Shown here one piece after another: positions 8,123-16,213 of a stretch of DNA of 64,000 bases. A program made the position numbers and the translations under genes. This DNA is from Deltaproteobacteria bacterium (GTDB lineage: Bacteria > Desulfobacterota > Desulfuromonadia > Desulfuromonadales > Geopsychrobacteraceae). The DNA lies in the NCBI GenBank assembly GCA_024280335.1, contig JAJRQI010000034.1:1-64000 (forward strand), written 5' to 3'. Position 1 is the stretch's first letter. Every line of letters starts with the position of its first letter. Under the pieces are notes generated by a model that worked only from the letters and a program-made list of their open reading frames with translations, was not told the origin of the DNA and did not search any database.

Positions 8123-9082
8123 TCAATCTTGCTGATAGAACTCAGGATAGTAGCAAACATTTTCGCAGCAGCCTATCCCAAAATGCTCCCGGTGGGCGCG
8201 TAAAGCCGCGCGCTGATAATCGGCAAACGCCTCAGTCTCTTCAGCCAGTTGCACAAACTTGACAGCGAGCTGCAGATTCTTCACTTTGCGCAGCGTCGGC
8301 GCACCACGGCCGACCAGTTTCAATCCGGTGATCCCGGCCGTGAGAAGTTGCGGGATCGCACAAAGGCCACAACCATGACGCCGATCCGAGTCTGCCCAAC
8401 TCTGCTGACGCGCTATCGCGCGGGATAAATCATCTGCACTCGACTCCTGCAGCGCCTCTGCCTGGTAAGGGATCTCGCAGGGCCAAACCTTATCCTCACT
8501 GGAATGATGAAAGGTGCAAAGACCTTCAGTGTTGGGGCATTTACCAACCAGCAAAAAAGCATCGCAGGCAACATCCGGTATTTGTGAACAGATCTCCGCC
8601 AGATCAGCAACGCTGAGATGGCGCGGCAGGATAATCCGCTCGACCCCCTGCGCTTGATAAAACCGGATCGCGGCAGAGTTCCCCAGATGAGCCAAGGTAC
8701 TAGCATGATAGAGTAACTCTGGAAATTCACGTTTCAGAATACGCAACAGCGCCAGATCAGCAAGGATGATGCTGTGCACTCCAGCGGTTACCGCCTCGCC
8801 GACATAATCGATTAAAAGGGCCTGCTGGGCTGCAGAATAAAAAGGGGAGTTCAACGTCAACGCAAACTCCCCGCCCCGATCGCTGCAACAGGCGACAATC
8901 TCGCGTAAATCATCATAAGATTCGATCTGCGCACCGGCAAAGGTCCGTTGATTAATCGACGCCAGCAGGCCGAACCGCTGCTGCCAGAGCTGCGGAACAT
9001 AGCCGCCGTAAAGTTCGTCAGCGCCGGCATCCAGTAAGGCGACAGTCTCAGCTTTTTTATCAATGGGCGAAATCAGTTTCAT
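8123..9082 (-). CDS. U32 family peptidase-like protein, probable Fe-S enzyme
   Basis: A TIM-barrel protein of the U32 family (319 residues). Relatives include UbiU/UbiV and RlhA, which take part in oxygen-independent hydroxylations of quinones or rRNA rather than proteolysis. The sequence shows LISPIDKKAETVALLDAGADELYGG at the N terminus and a cysteine set, GKCPNTEGLC, VWPCEIP and HGCGLCAIP, able to hold a 4Fe-4S cluster. The start at 9082 has AAGG eight bases upstream and overlaps the stop of the methylase gene (ATGA), which shows translational coupling. The substrate is unknown. Confidence 0.82.
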   Translation of the reverse strand: MKLISPIDKKAETVALLDAGADELYGGYVPQLWQQRFGLLASINQRTFAGAQIESYDDLREIVACCSDRGGEFALTLNSPFYSAAQQALLIDYVGEAVTAGVHSIILADLALLRILKREFPELLYHASTLAHLGNSAAIRFYQAQGVERIILPRHLSVADLAEICSQIPDVACDAFLLVGKCPNTEGLCTFHHSSEDKVWPCEIPYQAEALQESSADDLSRAIARQQSWADSDRRHGCGLCAIPQLLTAGITGLKLVGRGAPTLRKVKNLQLAVKFVQLAEETEAFADYQRAALRAHREHFGIGCCENVCYYPEFYQQD

Positions 9083-9855
9083 CTGCCTTCTGCCTTTTTG
9101 CGTTGCTCCCACATGGTTTTGCGCCGGTAATCCCACCAACTGCCATCCACTGTTTCCTGCAAGGTTTCACCGACAATCACCAGCGTCAAAGCGGGCTTTT
9201 TGGTCGGATCATCCAGATAGAAGTAATCGCGGCCATTGCAGGCAGAGACAATCGTATCGAGGGTTCCCTGGACAACCTCCTCGCCCGACAGCCCCAGGCG
9301 ATGCAGCAAAGCGATCGGCACATCTTTACCATAACCCCGGCGCAGTTTTGCCGCCAGTTCAGCAAGCGGCAGGTTGTTCATGTAGATCAGCATAGAGACG
9401 CCGGGAGCCGCCAATTCCTCGAGAGCCGGGCTGTCCGCACTGTTGTCGAGAGTTTTTGGCGAAACGATCAGGGTGCGGTTGCAGACCGAAGGTAGATCGA
9501 GGGTCCTTTTCAAGCGGGCGGCTGCCGCGTTGGCAACACCGACTCCGGCCAGCACCACAGAGCGATCGGCAAAGTGATCGATCAGCCCCTGAAAAGGCGA
9601 ATAAAAGGTCAGGTCACCCGGAATCAGGAAGGCTACCGGTGTCGCGACCAGCTGTTGCTCAATCAGTTCGATCAGCTGTTGATAATCGTAATCAAAGGGG
9701 AACAAAACCTCTTTGCCGTGCAACTGTTCGGCGAAGGTCTGATCGAAGGGGGTCGGCAGATAAACCGTTGCCGCTTGCTGCAAAGCTGCCGCACCCTGCA
9801 GAGTCAACAGTTGCGGGTCCCCCGGACCGGCACCGATAAAATAAACCGAATTCAT
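9079..9855 (-). CDS. SAM-dependent tetrapyrrole methylase family protein, CbiF/CobM-like
   Basis: A 258-residue protein of the corrin/porphyrin methylase superfamily. The N-terminal VYFIGAGPGDPQLLTLQG loop, PGDLTFYSPF near residue 80 and MLIYMN near residue 158 follow precorrin-4 C11-methyltransferase closely. No other cobalamin gene is in the window. Instead it is coupled by 4-bp ATGA overlaps to tlyA upstream and the U32 gene downstream. It may be a dispersed cobalamin gene or a repurposed methylase; sequence alone does not decide. Confidence 0.75.
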   Translation of the reverse strand: MNSVYFIGAGPGDPQLLTLQGAAALQQAATVYLPTPFDQTFAEQLHGKEVLFPFDYDYQQLIELIEQQLVATPVAFLIPGDLTFYSPFQGLIDHFADRSVVLAGVGVANAAAARLKRTLDLPSVCNRTLIVSPKTLDNSADSPALEELAAPGVSMLIYMNNLPLAELAAKLRRGYGKDVPIALLHRLGLSGEEVVQGTLDTIVSACNGRDYFYLDDPTKKPALTLVIVGETLQETVDGSWWDYRRKTMWEQRKKAEGR

Positions 9856-10598
9856 TGCACAACCCCTTTTTGCAGATGGATAAGGAACTCGCGGTTACCT
9901 TTGGGGCCGTGAATCGGGCTTTCAATCACGCCACAAACCTGACAACCCAATTCAACGGCCAAACTCTGGATATTCTCGATAACTTTTTCGTGCAACTGCG
10001 GATCGCGAACCACGCCGCCCTTGCCGACCTGACCACGACCGACCTCGAATTGCGGCTTGATCAAAGCAACAATTTCAGCGTCCTCGGTCAGCAGGTTCAA
10101 GGTATTCGGCAGCACCTTGGAGAGTGAAATAAAGGAGGCGTCGATGACTGCGAGTGAAGGGAGCGGATCAAGGATATCGTTCTGCAGATGCCTAATATTA
10201 CAACGTTCAAGGTTGACAACTCGCGAATCTTCACGCAGTTTCCAGGCGAGTTGGCCATAACCGACATCGACCGCATAAACTCTGGACGCACCAGCCTGCA
10301 GCAGACAATCGGTAAAACCACCGGTCGAGGCACCGACATCGATCGCCACCCGCGCAGCGACAGAAATCGGAAACGTTGCCAACGCCTGTTCAAGCTTTAA
10401 GCCGCCGCGAGAGACAAAAGGGATATCTTCCCCCTTGAGGCGTAGTTTTGCATCGACATCTATTTGCGCGCCGGCCTTATCAACCAGGTGGTCATCAACA
10501 ACCACTTTTCCCGCCAGGATCAAGGCTCTGGCACGCTCACGAGAAGGCACCAAACCTTGTAAAACCAGCAACTTATCCAAACGTTCTTTCATAACCAT
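9852..10598 (-). CDS. tlyA: TlyA family rRNA 2'-O-methyltransferase
   Basis: An N-terminal S4 RNA-binding domain (about residues 3-60, RLDKLLVLQGLVPSRERAR) is followed by an FtsJ-like Rossmann methyltransferase with the SAM loop DVGASTGGFTDCLLQ and the later KPQFEVG motif. TlyA enzymes methylate ribose in 16S and 23S rRNA in several bacteria, and some members have been called haemolysins. I start at the ATG at 10598, with ATG 10592 as the alternative; both have a weak purine stretch upstream. It is the first gene of the coupled tlyA-methylase-U32 trio. Confidence 0.9.
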   Translation of the reverse strand: MVMKERLDKLLVLQGLVPSRERARALILAGKVVVDDHLVDKAGAQIDVDAKLRLKGEDIPFVSRGGLKLEQALATFPISVAARVAIDVGASTGGFTDCLLQAGASRVYAVDVGYGQLAWKLREDSRVVNLERCNIRHLQNDILDPLPSLAVIDASFISLSKVLPNTLNLLTEDAEIVALIKPQFEVGRGQVGKGGVVRDPQLHEKVIENIQSLAVELGCQVCGVIESPIHGPKGNREFLIHLQKGVVQ

Positions 10599-10688
10599 GG
10601 TTTCCATATCCGTACCCGTCAATCTAACACAATCGACAAATCACAACCAAACTGCCTCAAGCTATCAAGATCCACGAATGTCAGTGCA

Positions 10689-10714
10689 TAAAAAAGGGAG
10701 GCAAAAGCCTCCCG
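10689..10714 (-). terminator. Rho-independent terminator of the HDOD gene
   Basis: The stem GGGAGGC/GCCTCCC (10696-10702 and 10707-10713) has a 4-nt loop and is followed on the minus strand by six U. It separates the HDOD gene from tlyA. Confidence 0.88.
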
Positions 10715-10736
10715 GTGTGTGTCATTAAAAATCTGC

Positions 10737-11597
10737 TCAACCGCTGAAAGAACTACGATTCTCCGCGAAGACAGCGCCAACCTCCTCAATCGCTTCCAGA
10801 ACGTCATCCTCATCCAACTCAAGAGCTTCTGCCCCCAGACAACCGGCAACCTCGATCGACTCATCAGCTTCACGCTGACCGATGCCAATTCGGCGACAGA
10901 TGTGATCGGACAAATTCACGATCGCCGTCAAACGCAACAGATTGTCACCGGATTCCTCATCCTCATGGGCGACCTTCAGGTCGTCATGATGTAAGGTCGT
11001 CATCACCAAAAAACGGGAGAAATTCCACTTATCCAACACAGCAGCGCCGACGACGGCATGAGCATAGGGGAAAAAGCGCCCCTCCAACTCCGAATAGCTG
11101 CCCTCTCCAGCATAATTCGCCTCAATCAAAGAATGATAGGACTCTGAGTCGGTATAATTCATCACTACTTTGCCCAGGTGCCTGAACAATCCAGCCAGAA
11201 AGGCTTCTTCCGGTTCTGCGGCAGCAAACTTGCGCGCCAGAACCCGACAACCGACAGCGCAACCGATCGAGTCCTCCCAGAGCATCTTTTCTAACAAACC
11301 GTACGACTTGTTCAATCCCTCAAGGCTGGCGGCAAGCACCAAACTACGCAAGGTTCTTTCGCCGACAATAGAAACCGCGTGATCCAACGTCTTGATCTGT
11401 CGCTTCATACTGTAAAAGGATGAGTTGGCCACTTTCAACAGCCGTGCGGAAACAGCCGGATCGCTGGAAATAACCTGGCCTAACTTTTTATAATTTACAT
11501 TCGGATCACCGAGAAGTTCTAAAACCTTGATTGCAACCGCCGGCATCGGCGGAAGATCGGCAATTGAACGTATTACAGTTTGAAAATCAGTTGCCAT
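10737..11597 (-). CDS. HDOD domain signalling protein
   Basis: The 286-residue cytosolic protein is nearly all HDOD domain, an HD-related fold usually without hydrolase activity. The typical start IADLPPMPAVAIKVLELL, the VISSDPAVSARLLKVANSSFY helix and FLAGLFRHLGKVVM are present. The last motif reads RHLG where catalytic HD proteins have HDIG, so a catalytic metal site is unlikely. HDOD proteins act in regulation linked to nucleotide signals and taxis. The ATG at 11597 has GGAG ten bases upstream; a GTG at 11612 is the alternative. It is a single-gene unit with its own terminator. Confidence 0.88.
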   Translation of the reverse strand: MATDFQTVIRSIADLPPMPAVAIKVLELLGDPNVNYKKLGQVISSDPAVSARLLKVANSSFYSMKRQIKTLDHAVSIVGERTLRSLVLAASLEGLNKSYGLLEKMLWEDSIGCAVGCRVLARKFAAAEPEEAFLAGLFRHLGKVVMNYTDSESYHSLIEANYAGEGSYSELEGRFFPYAHAVVGAAVLDKWNFSRFLVMTTLHHDDLKVAHEDEESGDNLLRLTAIVNLSDHICRRIGIGQREADESIEVAGCLGAEALELDEDDVLEAIEEVGAVFAENRSSFSG

Positions 11598-11859
11598 AAA
11601 AGACGTCTCCACGTTTATATATAAGTGCTAACCATAGCAGAATTTCAATATCAAGCCATCCACAAAAAGATTAAACCGAAGATCATCAACGGTTTTCTGC
11701 AGAGGGAAATGCCGTCAAAAAATGTCGACAAAACCTCTGTTTCACATTACGCATACCCAGGTGATTGGCTGCATAGAGACATTTCAAGCACACCCCATTT
11801 AAAAAGGTGTCAGTAACTCGACAGCCCAACCACACTGAGCCGTAGAATCTCCATTGATA

Positions 11860-11896
11860 ATAAAACAGGGAGCTACGTAAATACGCAGCTCCCTGT
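11860..11896 (-). terminator. Terminator after tRNA-Val(CAC)
   Basis: The stem CAGGGAGCT/AGCTCCCTG has a 12-nt loop and is followed on the minus strand by UUUUAUU. It starts only 7 bp after the tRNA 3' end. The remaining gap to the HDOD gene, 11598-11859, shows no gene. Confidence 0.85.
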
Positions 11897-11902
11897 GATT
11901 TA

Positions 11903-11977
11903 TGGTGGGCGGTACTGGGATCGAACCAGTGACCCTTCGCGTGTGAGGCGAATGCTCTCCCGCTGAGCTAACCGCCC
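11903..11977 (-). tRNA. tRNA-Val (anticodon CAC)
   Basis: A 75-nt cloverleaf with acceptor GGGCGGT/ACCGCCC and encoded CCA. The D arm reads TAGCTCAGCGGGAGAGC, the anticodon stem TTCGC/GCGAA encloses the loop CTCACAC, and the T arm holds GGTTCGATCC. The anticodon CAC reads GUG valine codons. Confidence 0.97.
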
Positions 11978-12095
11978 TGATGGGACGAACTTTATAACAA
12001 TATCGCTGTAAGCTGTCAACACGCGAATCCACCGCGGCAATTCACCGACAAGCAGACTTGCGCTATTTATCTAAGGTGGATTTTACCGGCATCCC

Positions 12096-12509
12096 TCAAT
12101 CAAGGATAAACACCTTTGCCTGCGCTTCGGCATAGAGAGAATCATCAATTTTTAACTGGGCACTGGCTTGCCAGATTTTCCGACGACTGTCTTCCAGTCG
12201 CCCGGTTACTTCAACCAAGGCGCCGACCGGAACCGGCTTACGATAACGCACCTGCAACTCAGCAGTAACGCACTGATCCGCTTTTGCCCGGCAGGCATAA
12301 ATACATGCTTCGTCCAGCAAGGCCGCAAGCACACCACCGTGAATCACATCCTGCCAGCCTTGAAATTCGCTGGGCAGATGAACCCGGGCCGAACTGCGGC
12401 ATTCGCTCTCATCGGTCGTAAACTCGGCCTGCAAACCGATCGGATTTTTACTGCCGCAAACAAAACAGGCAGAGTCATCGGCAACTTTTTGTAATTTCAT
12501 TTCAGTCAT
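12096..12509 (-). CDS. PaaI-type hotdog-fold thioesterase
   Basis: A 137-residue hotdog protein with the hallmark DVIHGGVLAALLDEACIYA (the HGG and catalytic acidic residue of the PaaI/YigI group). Its N terminus holds CFVCGSKNPIGL, a short motif seen in a sub-group of these acyl-CoA thioesterases. The ATG at 12509 has AGGA eight bases upstream and overlaps the last codons of ugd by 8 bp, so translation is probably coupled. The acyl substrate is unknown. Confidence 0.87.
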   Translation of the reverse strand: MTEMKLQKVADDSACFVCGSKNPIGLQAEFTTDESECRSSARVHLPSEFQGWQDVIHGGVLAALLDEACIYACRAKADQCVTAELQVRYRKPVPVGALVEVTGRLEDSRRKIWQASAQLKIDDSLYAEAQAKVFILD

Positions 12510-13845
12510 CAGCAATCCTGCCGACGCCGATATAAGCAAACCCGGCATTCCGGATATATTCAGGGTCATATTGATTTCGACCGTCAAATATGATCGCCTG
12601 CTTCATAGAGCGCCGCATGGCGTCCAGGTCAGGGTTACGAAACGGCTTCCATTCAGTCACCAACAACATAGCGTCTACCGCTTGCAGAGCTTCATATTGG
12701 TTGGTGACCAGACGTAATTTTCCGCTGTCGAACCATTCGGCAGGAAGCTCTTTCCGGGCCGTTTCCATCGCCACCGGATCGTAGGCAAGAATCTGCGCTC
12801 CGGCTGAAATCAGGTCGGCAAGCAGGGTCGTTGACGGTGCTTCGCGCATATCATCGGTCCCCGGTTTGAAGGACAGGCCCCAAAGGCCGAAAGTCATTCC
12901 AGAGAGATCATGACCGAACCGTTTCGTGACCTGGCGGGTAAACCATTTTTTCTGCTGCTGGTTGCGTTGCTCGACAGAAAGCAGCAGTTCCGGGACAAAA
13001 TCAACATTCTGGGCCATCCGGATCAACGCCTGGACATCCTTCGGGAAGCAGGACCCGCCATATCCGCAACCAGGGTAAATAAAGGAAAACCCGATCCGTG
13101 CGTCAGAACCGATCCCGCGGCGGACATTTTCCACATCAACCCCCATCAACTCGCAGAGGTTGGAAATTTCGTTGATAAAAGAGATCTTTGTCGCCAGCAT
13201 TGAATTGGCCGCATATTTGGTCATTTCGGCATCGCGGATCCCCATGAACATCGTCCGCTCATGGTTACGATTGAACGGTGCATAAAGTTGCCGCATCAGA
13301 TCGCAGGCTTTTTCACTGTCGCTGCCGATAATAATCCGGTCCGGCTTCATGAAATCCTCAATCGCCGCCCCTTCTTTTAAAAACTCCGGATTGCTGACAA
13401 CATCGAACGGAATCTGTAAACCGCGCTTGACGAGTTCGCCAGTCACCGTTTCTCGGACCAGGTCTGCCGTTCCGACCGGAACGGTCGATTTATCGACAAT
13501 CACGCAGTAATCGGTCATCAAACTGCCGATTTCCCGGGCAACGGCCTGCACATATTTAAGATCGGCGGAACCATCCTCACCGGGCGGGGTGCCGACCGCG
13601 ATAAAATAGATAGTCGACGATTGCATGGCATCGGCTAAATTGACGGTAAACTGCAGTCGTTCTTCTTCCGCATTTCGCAGCACCATCGCCTCAAGGCCCG
13701 GCTCATATATCGGCAATTTACCTTCGTTAAGTCCGTCGATTTTTTTCTGATCGACATCGACACAACAGACCCGGTTACCCATTTCAGCAAAACAAGCCCC
13801 ACTGACCAAACCGACATAACCGGTCCCGACCACTGTCAGATTCAT
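12502..13845 (-). CDS. ugd: UDP-glucose 6-dehydrogenase
   Basis: This enzyme oxidises UDP-glucose to UDP-glucuronate for exopolysaccharide or LPS sugars using two NAD. The 447 residues show the N-terminal NAD loop VVGTGYVGLVSGACFAEMG, the central GFSFIYPGCGYGGSCFPKD with the catalytic Cys and the C-terminal GLSFKPGTDDMREAPS block. The ATG has GGAG ten bases upstream. A strong bidirectional hairpin ends about 26 bp before the start codon, leaving little space for a separate promoter (see findings). It is followed by an overlapping thioesterase gene. Confidence 0.96.
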   Translation of the reverse strand: MNLTVVGTGYVGLVSGACFAEMGNRVCCVDVDQKKIDGLNEGKLPIYEPGLEAMVLRNAEEERLQFTVNLADAMQSSTIYFIAVGTPPGEDGSADLKYVQAVAREIGSLMTDYCVIVDKSTVPVGTADLVRETVTGELVKRGLQIPFDVVSNPEFLKEGAAIEDFMKPDRIIIGSDSEKACDLMRQLYAPFNRNHERTMFMGIRDAEMTKYAANSMLATKISFINEISNLCELMGVDVENVRRGIGSDARIGFSFIYPGCGYGGSCFPKDVQALIRMAQNVDFVPELLLSVEQRNQQQKKWFTRQVTKRFGHDLSGMTFGLWGLSFKPGTDDMREAPSTTLLADLISAGAQILAYDPVAMETARKELPAEWFDSGKLRLVTNQYEALQAVDAMLLVTEWKPFRNPDLDAMRRSMKQAIIFDGRNQYDPEYIRNAGFAYIGVGRIADD

Positions 13846-13870
13846 CCCTCACTCCATATGTTTCGTTTAA

Positions 13871-13906
13871 GAAAAAATGAGCTGCGCTTGCGCAACTCAT
13901 TTTTTG
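13871..13906. terminator. Bidirectional terminator / possible attenuator just upstream of ugd
   Basis: AAAAAATGAG pairs with ACTCATTTTTT around a TGCGC/GCGCA inner stem (13872-13906), giving a GC core flanked by A and T runs on both strands. It would end minus-strand transcription from the lipoprotein genes just before ugd. The rest of the gap, 13907-14172, shows no convincing gene. Confidence 0.8.
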
Positions 13907-14172
13907 CCGATATTGGCGAAACCTGCTCCCTGACCCCAGAGAGTGCCCATCTCATTACTCGGTTGCACCCTATCATAATCTGGTCAAAGAAAAAATACTG
14001 CATCTGCGGAATCAGAACATTCCACTTAATAGCAAATCAAATACCAGAGGATGAGAAAATACCGATGCGTCCCACCAGAAAAAACAAGCGAAGAAGAACT
14101 ACGGCAATTGATGTACGCCGACACGCTACTCGGGATAGTGGCCTTTTCAGACGTCAGAAATCAAGATAACGG

Positions 14173-15282
14173 TCAAACACTCCCGGCAGACCACGAATCG
14201 AGCAAAACTCCCATTTTCATTACCCCCCTACTGATACAATTGTCCATCGCATCAACAGCAGCTTTTTGTGAACTTGAACCGAACCCCATACTTGTGCCTG
14301 AAATCTTGTAGACGACCTGGTCGGATTCAGTTTCGATTAATTTAACCTGACAACCGGCATCGGCGCTGACAATGTTACCGAGACTGCTGTCTGTCTTCAA
14401 AAAACTCAACTCAACAGCAATACGATAGCGGGATTGTTTTCTGTCGTTCAGATCAGGAAGGAAAATTGTAAAATCATACAATTCATGAAGTTTTTCAAGA
14501 GGCTGAGAAAGAAACGGATAACTGGCCAGACTTGCATCCCGCATACGAACCTGGACGTTACCAATCTGATGCTGTTTAGAGGCATTGACGGTCAAACGAT
14601 TAATTTCCTGCTGGATATCTCTGCCACCGAAAGACGCCAATAAATGAGGATATTTGCTTGCCGGTATTCTACCGATAAAGGCTTTCGCTTCCAGCAGATA
14701 AGACAATGCTATTTGCTGCCTACCCTGGTTCCAATAATCCATACCCTGCTGATATTTTTTTCCGCCGCTGATGAAGAAAGTTTTTAATCGATTTTCATAA
14801 CGCTGACGCTCTCTCTTCAATTCCTTGCGCGGAAAACGTACCAGGACAAAAACATCGTAAAGACCGGTCCCGTCTCGATAGAAATTCTTCTCAAAGTAAA
14901 GTTCAAGCAGTCTTGCGCCGACCACGGTGCCGCTTGACTTGAAGGAAACCCGATCGATGATTCTGGTTTGCAGCTCATCGCGATCCTGGGCATAGTAGAC
15001 GATCCCTTCCTGGCCGAGAAATTCCAATATCTGGCGTACCGCTGCCTGCACAGCATCGTGCTCACCCGCCTCTAACCGTTCAACGCCGGTACGGATTCCA
15101 CGAAAATACAGGTATTCATTATCCGGCTTCGGCACCTGGCCGATCCAGCTTGGCCGTGCCGCTGCCGATCGCAGCGACTCAGGCAGTTTCAACTTGGGAT
15201 TGCACCCGCCGTTCAACAACATCAGCACCACAGAGCAGAGAATTAAGCGCAACACGGTGCTATTCCACAACCTCTTCCTCAT
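14173..15282 (-). CDS. Lipoprotein of unknown function, paralogue of its upstream neighbour
   Basis: A 369-residue protein with a lipoprotein signal (L-N-G-G-C at about residue 27). Residues 40-140 match the upstream lipoprotein in pattern: RPxWxxxVP, YFRGxxT, LExGxxDA, then RQxLE. The C-terminal part, about residues 170-365, is extra and includes a tetratrico-like helical stretch and a beta-rich end. No family is recognised. It overlaps the upstream gene by 23 bp, so the two form one operon. The shared fold and lipobox suggest partner envelope proteins. Confidence 0.75.
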   Translation of the reverse strand: MRKRLWNSTVLRLILCSVVLMLLNGGCNPKLKLPESLRSAAARPSWIGQVPKPDNEYLYFRGIRTGVERLEAGEHDAVQAAVRQILEFLGQEGIVYYAQDRDELQTRIIDRVSFKSSGTVVGARLLELYFEKNFYRDGTGLYDVFVLVRFPRKELKRERQRYENRLKTFFISGGKKYQQGMDYWNQGRQQIALSYLLEAKAFIGRIPASKYPHLLASFGGRDIQQEINRLTVNASKQHQIGNVQVRMRDASLASYPFLSQPLEKLHELYDFTIFLPDLNDRKQSRYRIAVELSFLKTDSSLGNIVSADAGCQVKLIETESDQVVYKISGTSMGFGSSSQKAAVDAMDNCISRGVMKMGVLLDSWSAGSV

Positions 15283-15883
15283 AAAAACGCTGATTCATCT
15301 CGTCCAGAAACTGTTCTGCTTTGACGTTGTTCTCCCTTCTTGCCTGCACCTTCATGGCGTCGATCGAACGATTCATCGCCACCCGGTAATCGGCTTCAGG
15401 AATACTCACCAACGAGAAAACATTGTAGTAATATTTTACGCCGCTGCCGGTGAACACCTCGATCTTCTCAAAGTGGCTTTCCTGCTCCTTGACGCCACGA
15501 ACCACGTTTTCAGCCAGAATTTTCAACCCATCCTCGATGATGCTGCCGATATCCTCATCCGTTTCCGGAATGCCGCGTTCCACCCGGACGCTGGAATAGT
15601 CCGCCCGCCCACGCTGTTCAATCATTTCCAAAACCTGGCGGGCAGCATTTTCACGCGCATCAGTCGCACCGCCCTCCAGGGTGACAGCTTTGGTTTTGAA
15701 ACCGCGGAAGAACATCTTGCCATCCTCGTCATCCGGCACATGAGTCAGCCAGTCCGGGCGGTCCGAACCAGTGGATTCGACAATTTTTTCATGTCCCTGC
15801 AGATATGGCTTGGAAGATGAGCAGGCGGCAAGAGTAATGACCAGAACAAAAAGCAGAAAAGCATTTGTATGAAGTACGCGCAT
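15260..15883 (-). CDS. Lipoprotein of unknown function, first of a paralogous pair
   Basis: A 207-residue protein with signal peptide and lipobox L-A-A-C at about residue 21. Its body (about residues 42-170) is the domain shared with the downstream lipoprotein and is followed by a charged helical tail ending in acidic residues. No family is recognised; the pattern recalls small LPP20-like outer-membrane lipoproteins, but that is weak. The promoter region holds the 16-bp element at 15967-15982, which it shares with the RHH-FHA and PP2C genes, so it may belong to the same regulon. Confidence 0.75.
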   Translation of the reverse strand: MRVLHTNAFLLFVLVITLAACSSSKPYLQGHEKIVESTGSDRPDWLTHVPDDEDGKMFFRGFKTKAVTLEGGATDARENAARQVLEMIEQRGRADYSSVRVERGIPETDEDIGSIIEDGLKILAENVVRGVKEQESHFEKIEVFTGSGVKYYYNVFSLVSIPEADYRVAMNRSIDAMKVQARRENNVKAEQFLDEMNQRFYEEEVVE

Positions 15884-15966
15884 AACGATCCCCTTTGTTG
15901 TTTATGCAAGGCTGATAACATGGAACTGTAAAAGATCCATTCAAATAGTATCATAGTCATCGTATA

Positions 15967-15982
15967 TAGCAACATAATACTA
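15967..15982 (-). promoter_or_regulatory. Copy 1 of the TAGTAWYATGTTGCTA element
   Basis: On the minus strand it reads TAGTATTATGTTGCTA, 84 bp upstream of the lipoprotein start. The last six bases, TTGCTA, could be a -35 box, with TACTAT 16 bp further on as a weak -10. It matches copies at 24810-24825 and 27751-27766 at 14 of 16 positions. Confidence 0.6.
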
Positions 15983-16044
15983 TATTTTCGGTAAAAAACG
16001 ATCGGCTACGGAATAAAATCCATTTTCCCGACGAATGCGGCCCT

Positions 16045-16072
16045 TTGTGGGAGGAACTCGAGACCGCGATGA
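16045..16072 (+). repeat. REP-like element, diverged copy
   Basis: TGTGGGAGGAACTCGAGACC followed by GCGATGA resembles the REP elements at 18055-18081, 18138-18166 and 26245-26272 (consensus GTGGGAGGGGCTT..CCGCGAT). It lies between the divergent lipoprotein and hipA units. Confidence 0.6.
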
Positions 16073-16083
16073 TTCCAGAACGC

Positions 16084-16113
16084 TTGACAAGGGACACCTC
16101 AAACCACTATAGT
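16084..16113 (+). promoter_or_regulatory. Sigma-70 promoter of the hipA-hipB pair with palindromic operator
   Basis: The -35 TTGACA (16084-16089) and -10 TATAGT (16108-16113) are 18 bp apart. The -10 lies in a perfect 10-bp palindrome, CACTATAGTG (16106-16115). A related inverted site, CACCA-N3-TGGTG (16197-16209), covers the hipA ribosome site. HipB-type proteins bind such palindromes, so autoregulation is likely. A 6-codon open frame (16131-16151) with AGGA upstream precedes a small CCAC/GTGG hairpin and T run, and may be a leader. Confidence 0.65.
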
Positions 16114-16213
16114 GACTTTCAGGAAAAGTCATGGATAACATTTGCAGTTAAAGAACCACTTAAGTGGCTTTTTTATTCATAAATGCAGCAGAAAAGCACC
16201 ACTATGGTGAACT

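Noticed and set aside
13858-14169. 103-residue ORF upstream of ugd on the plus strand
   Set aside because: It starts in a terminator hairpin, has no ribosome site and no recognisable composition.
14051-14311. 86-residue ORF with EEELRQLMYADTLLGI, like a GGDEF start
   Set aside because: The likeness is short, the frame then runs antisense into the lipoprotein gene, and no GGDEF motif follows.
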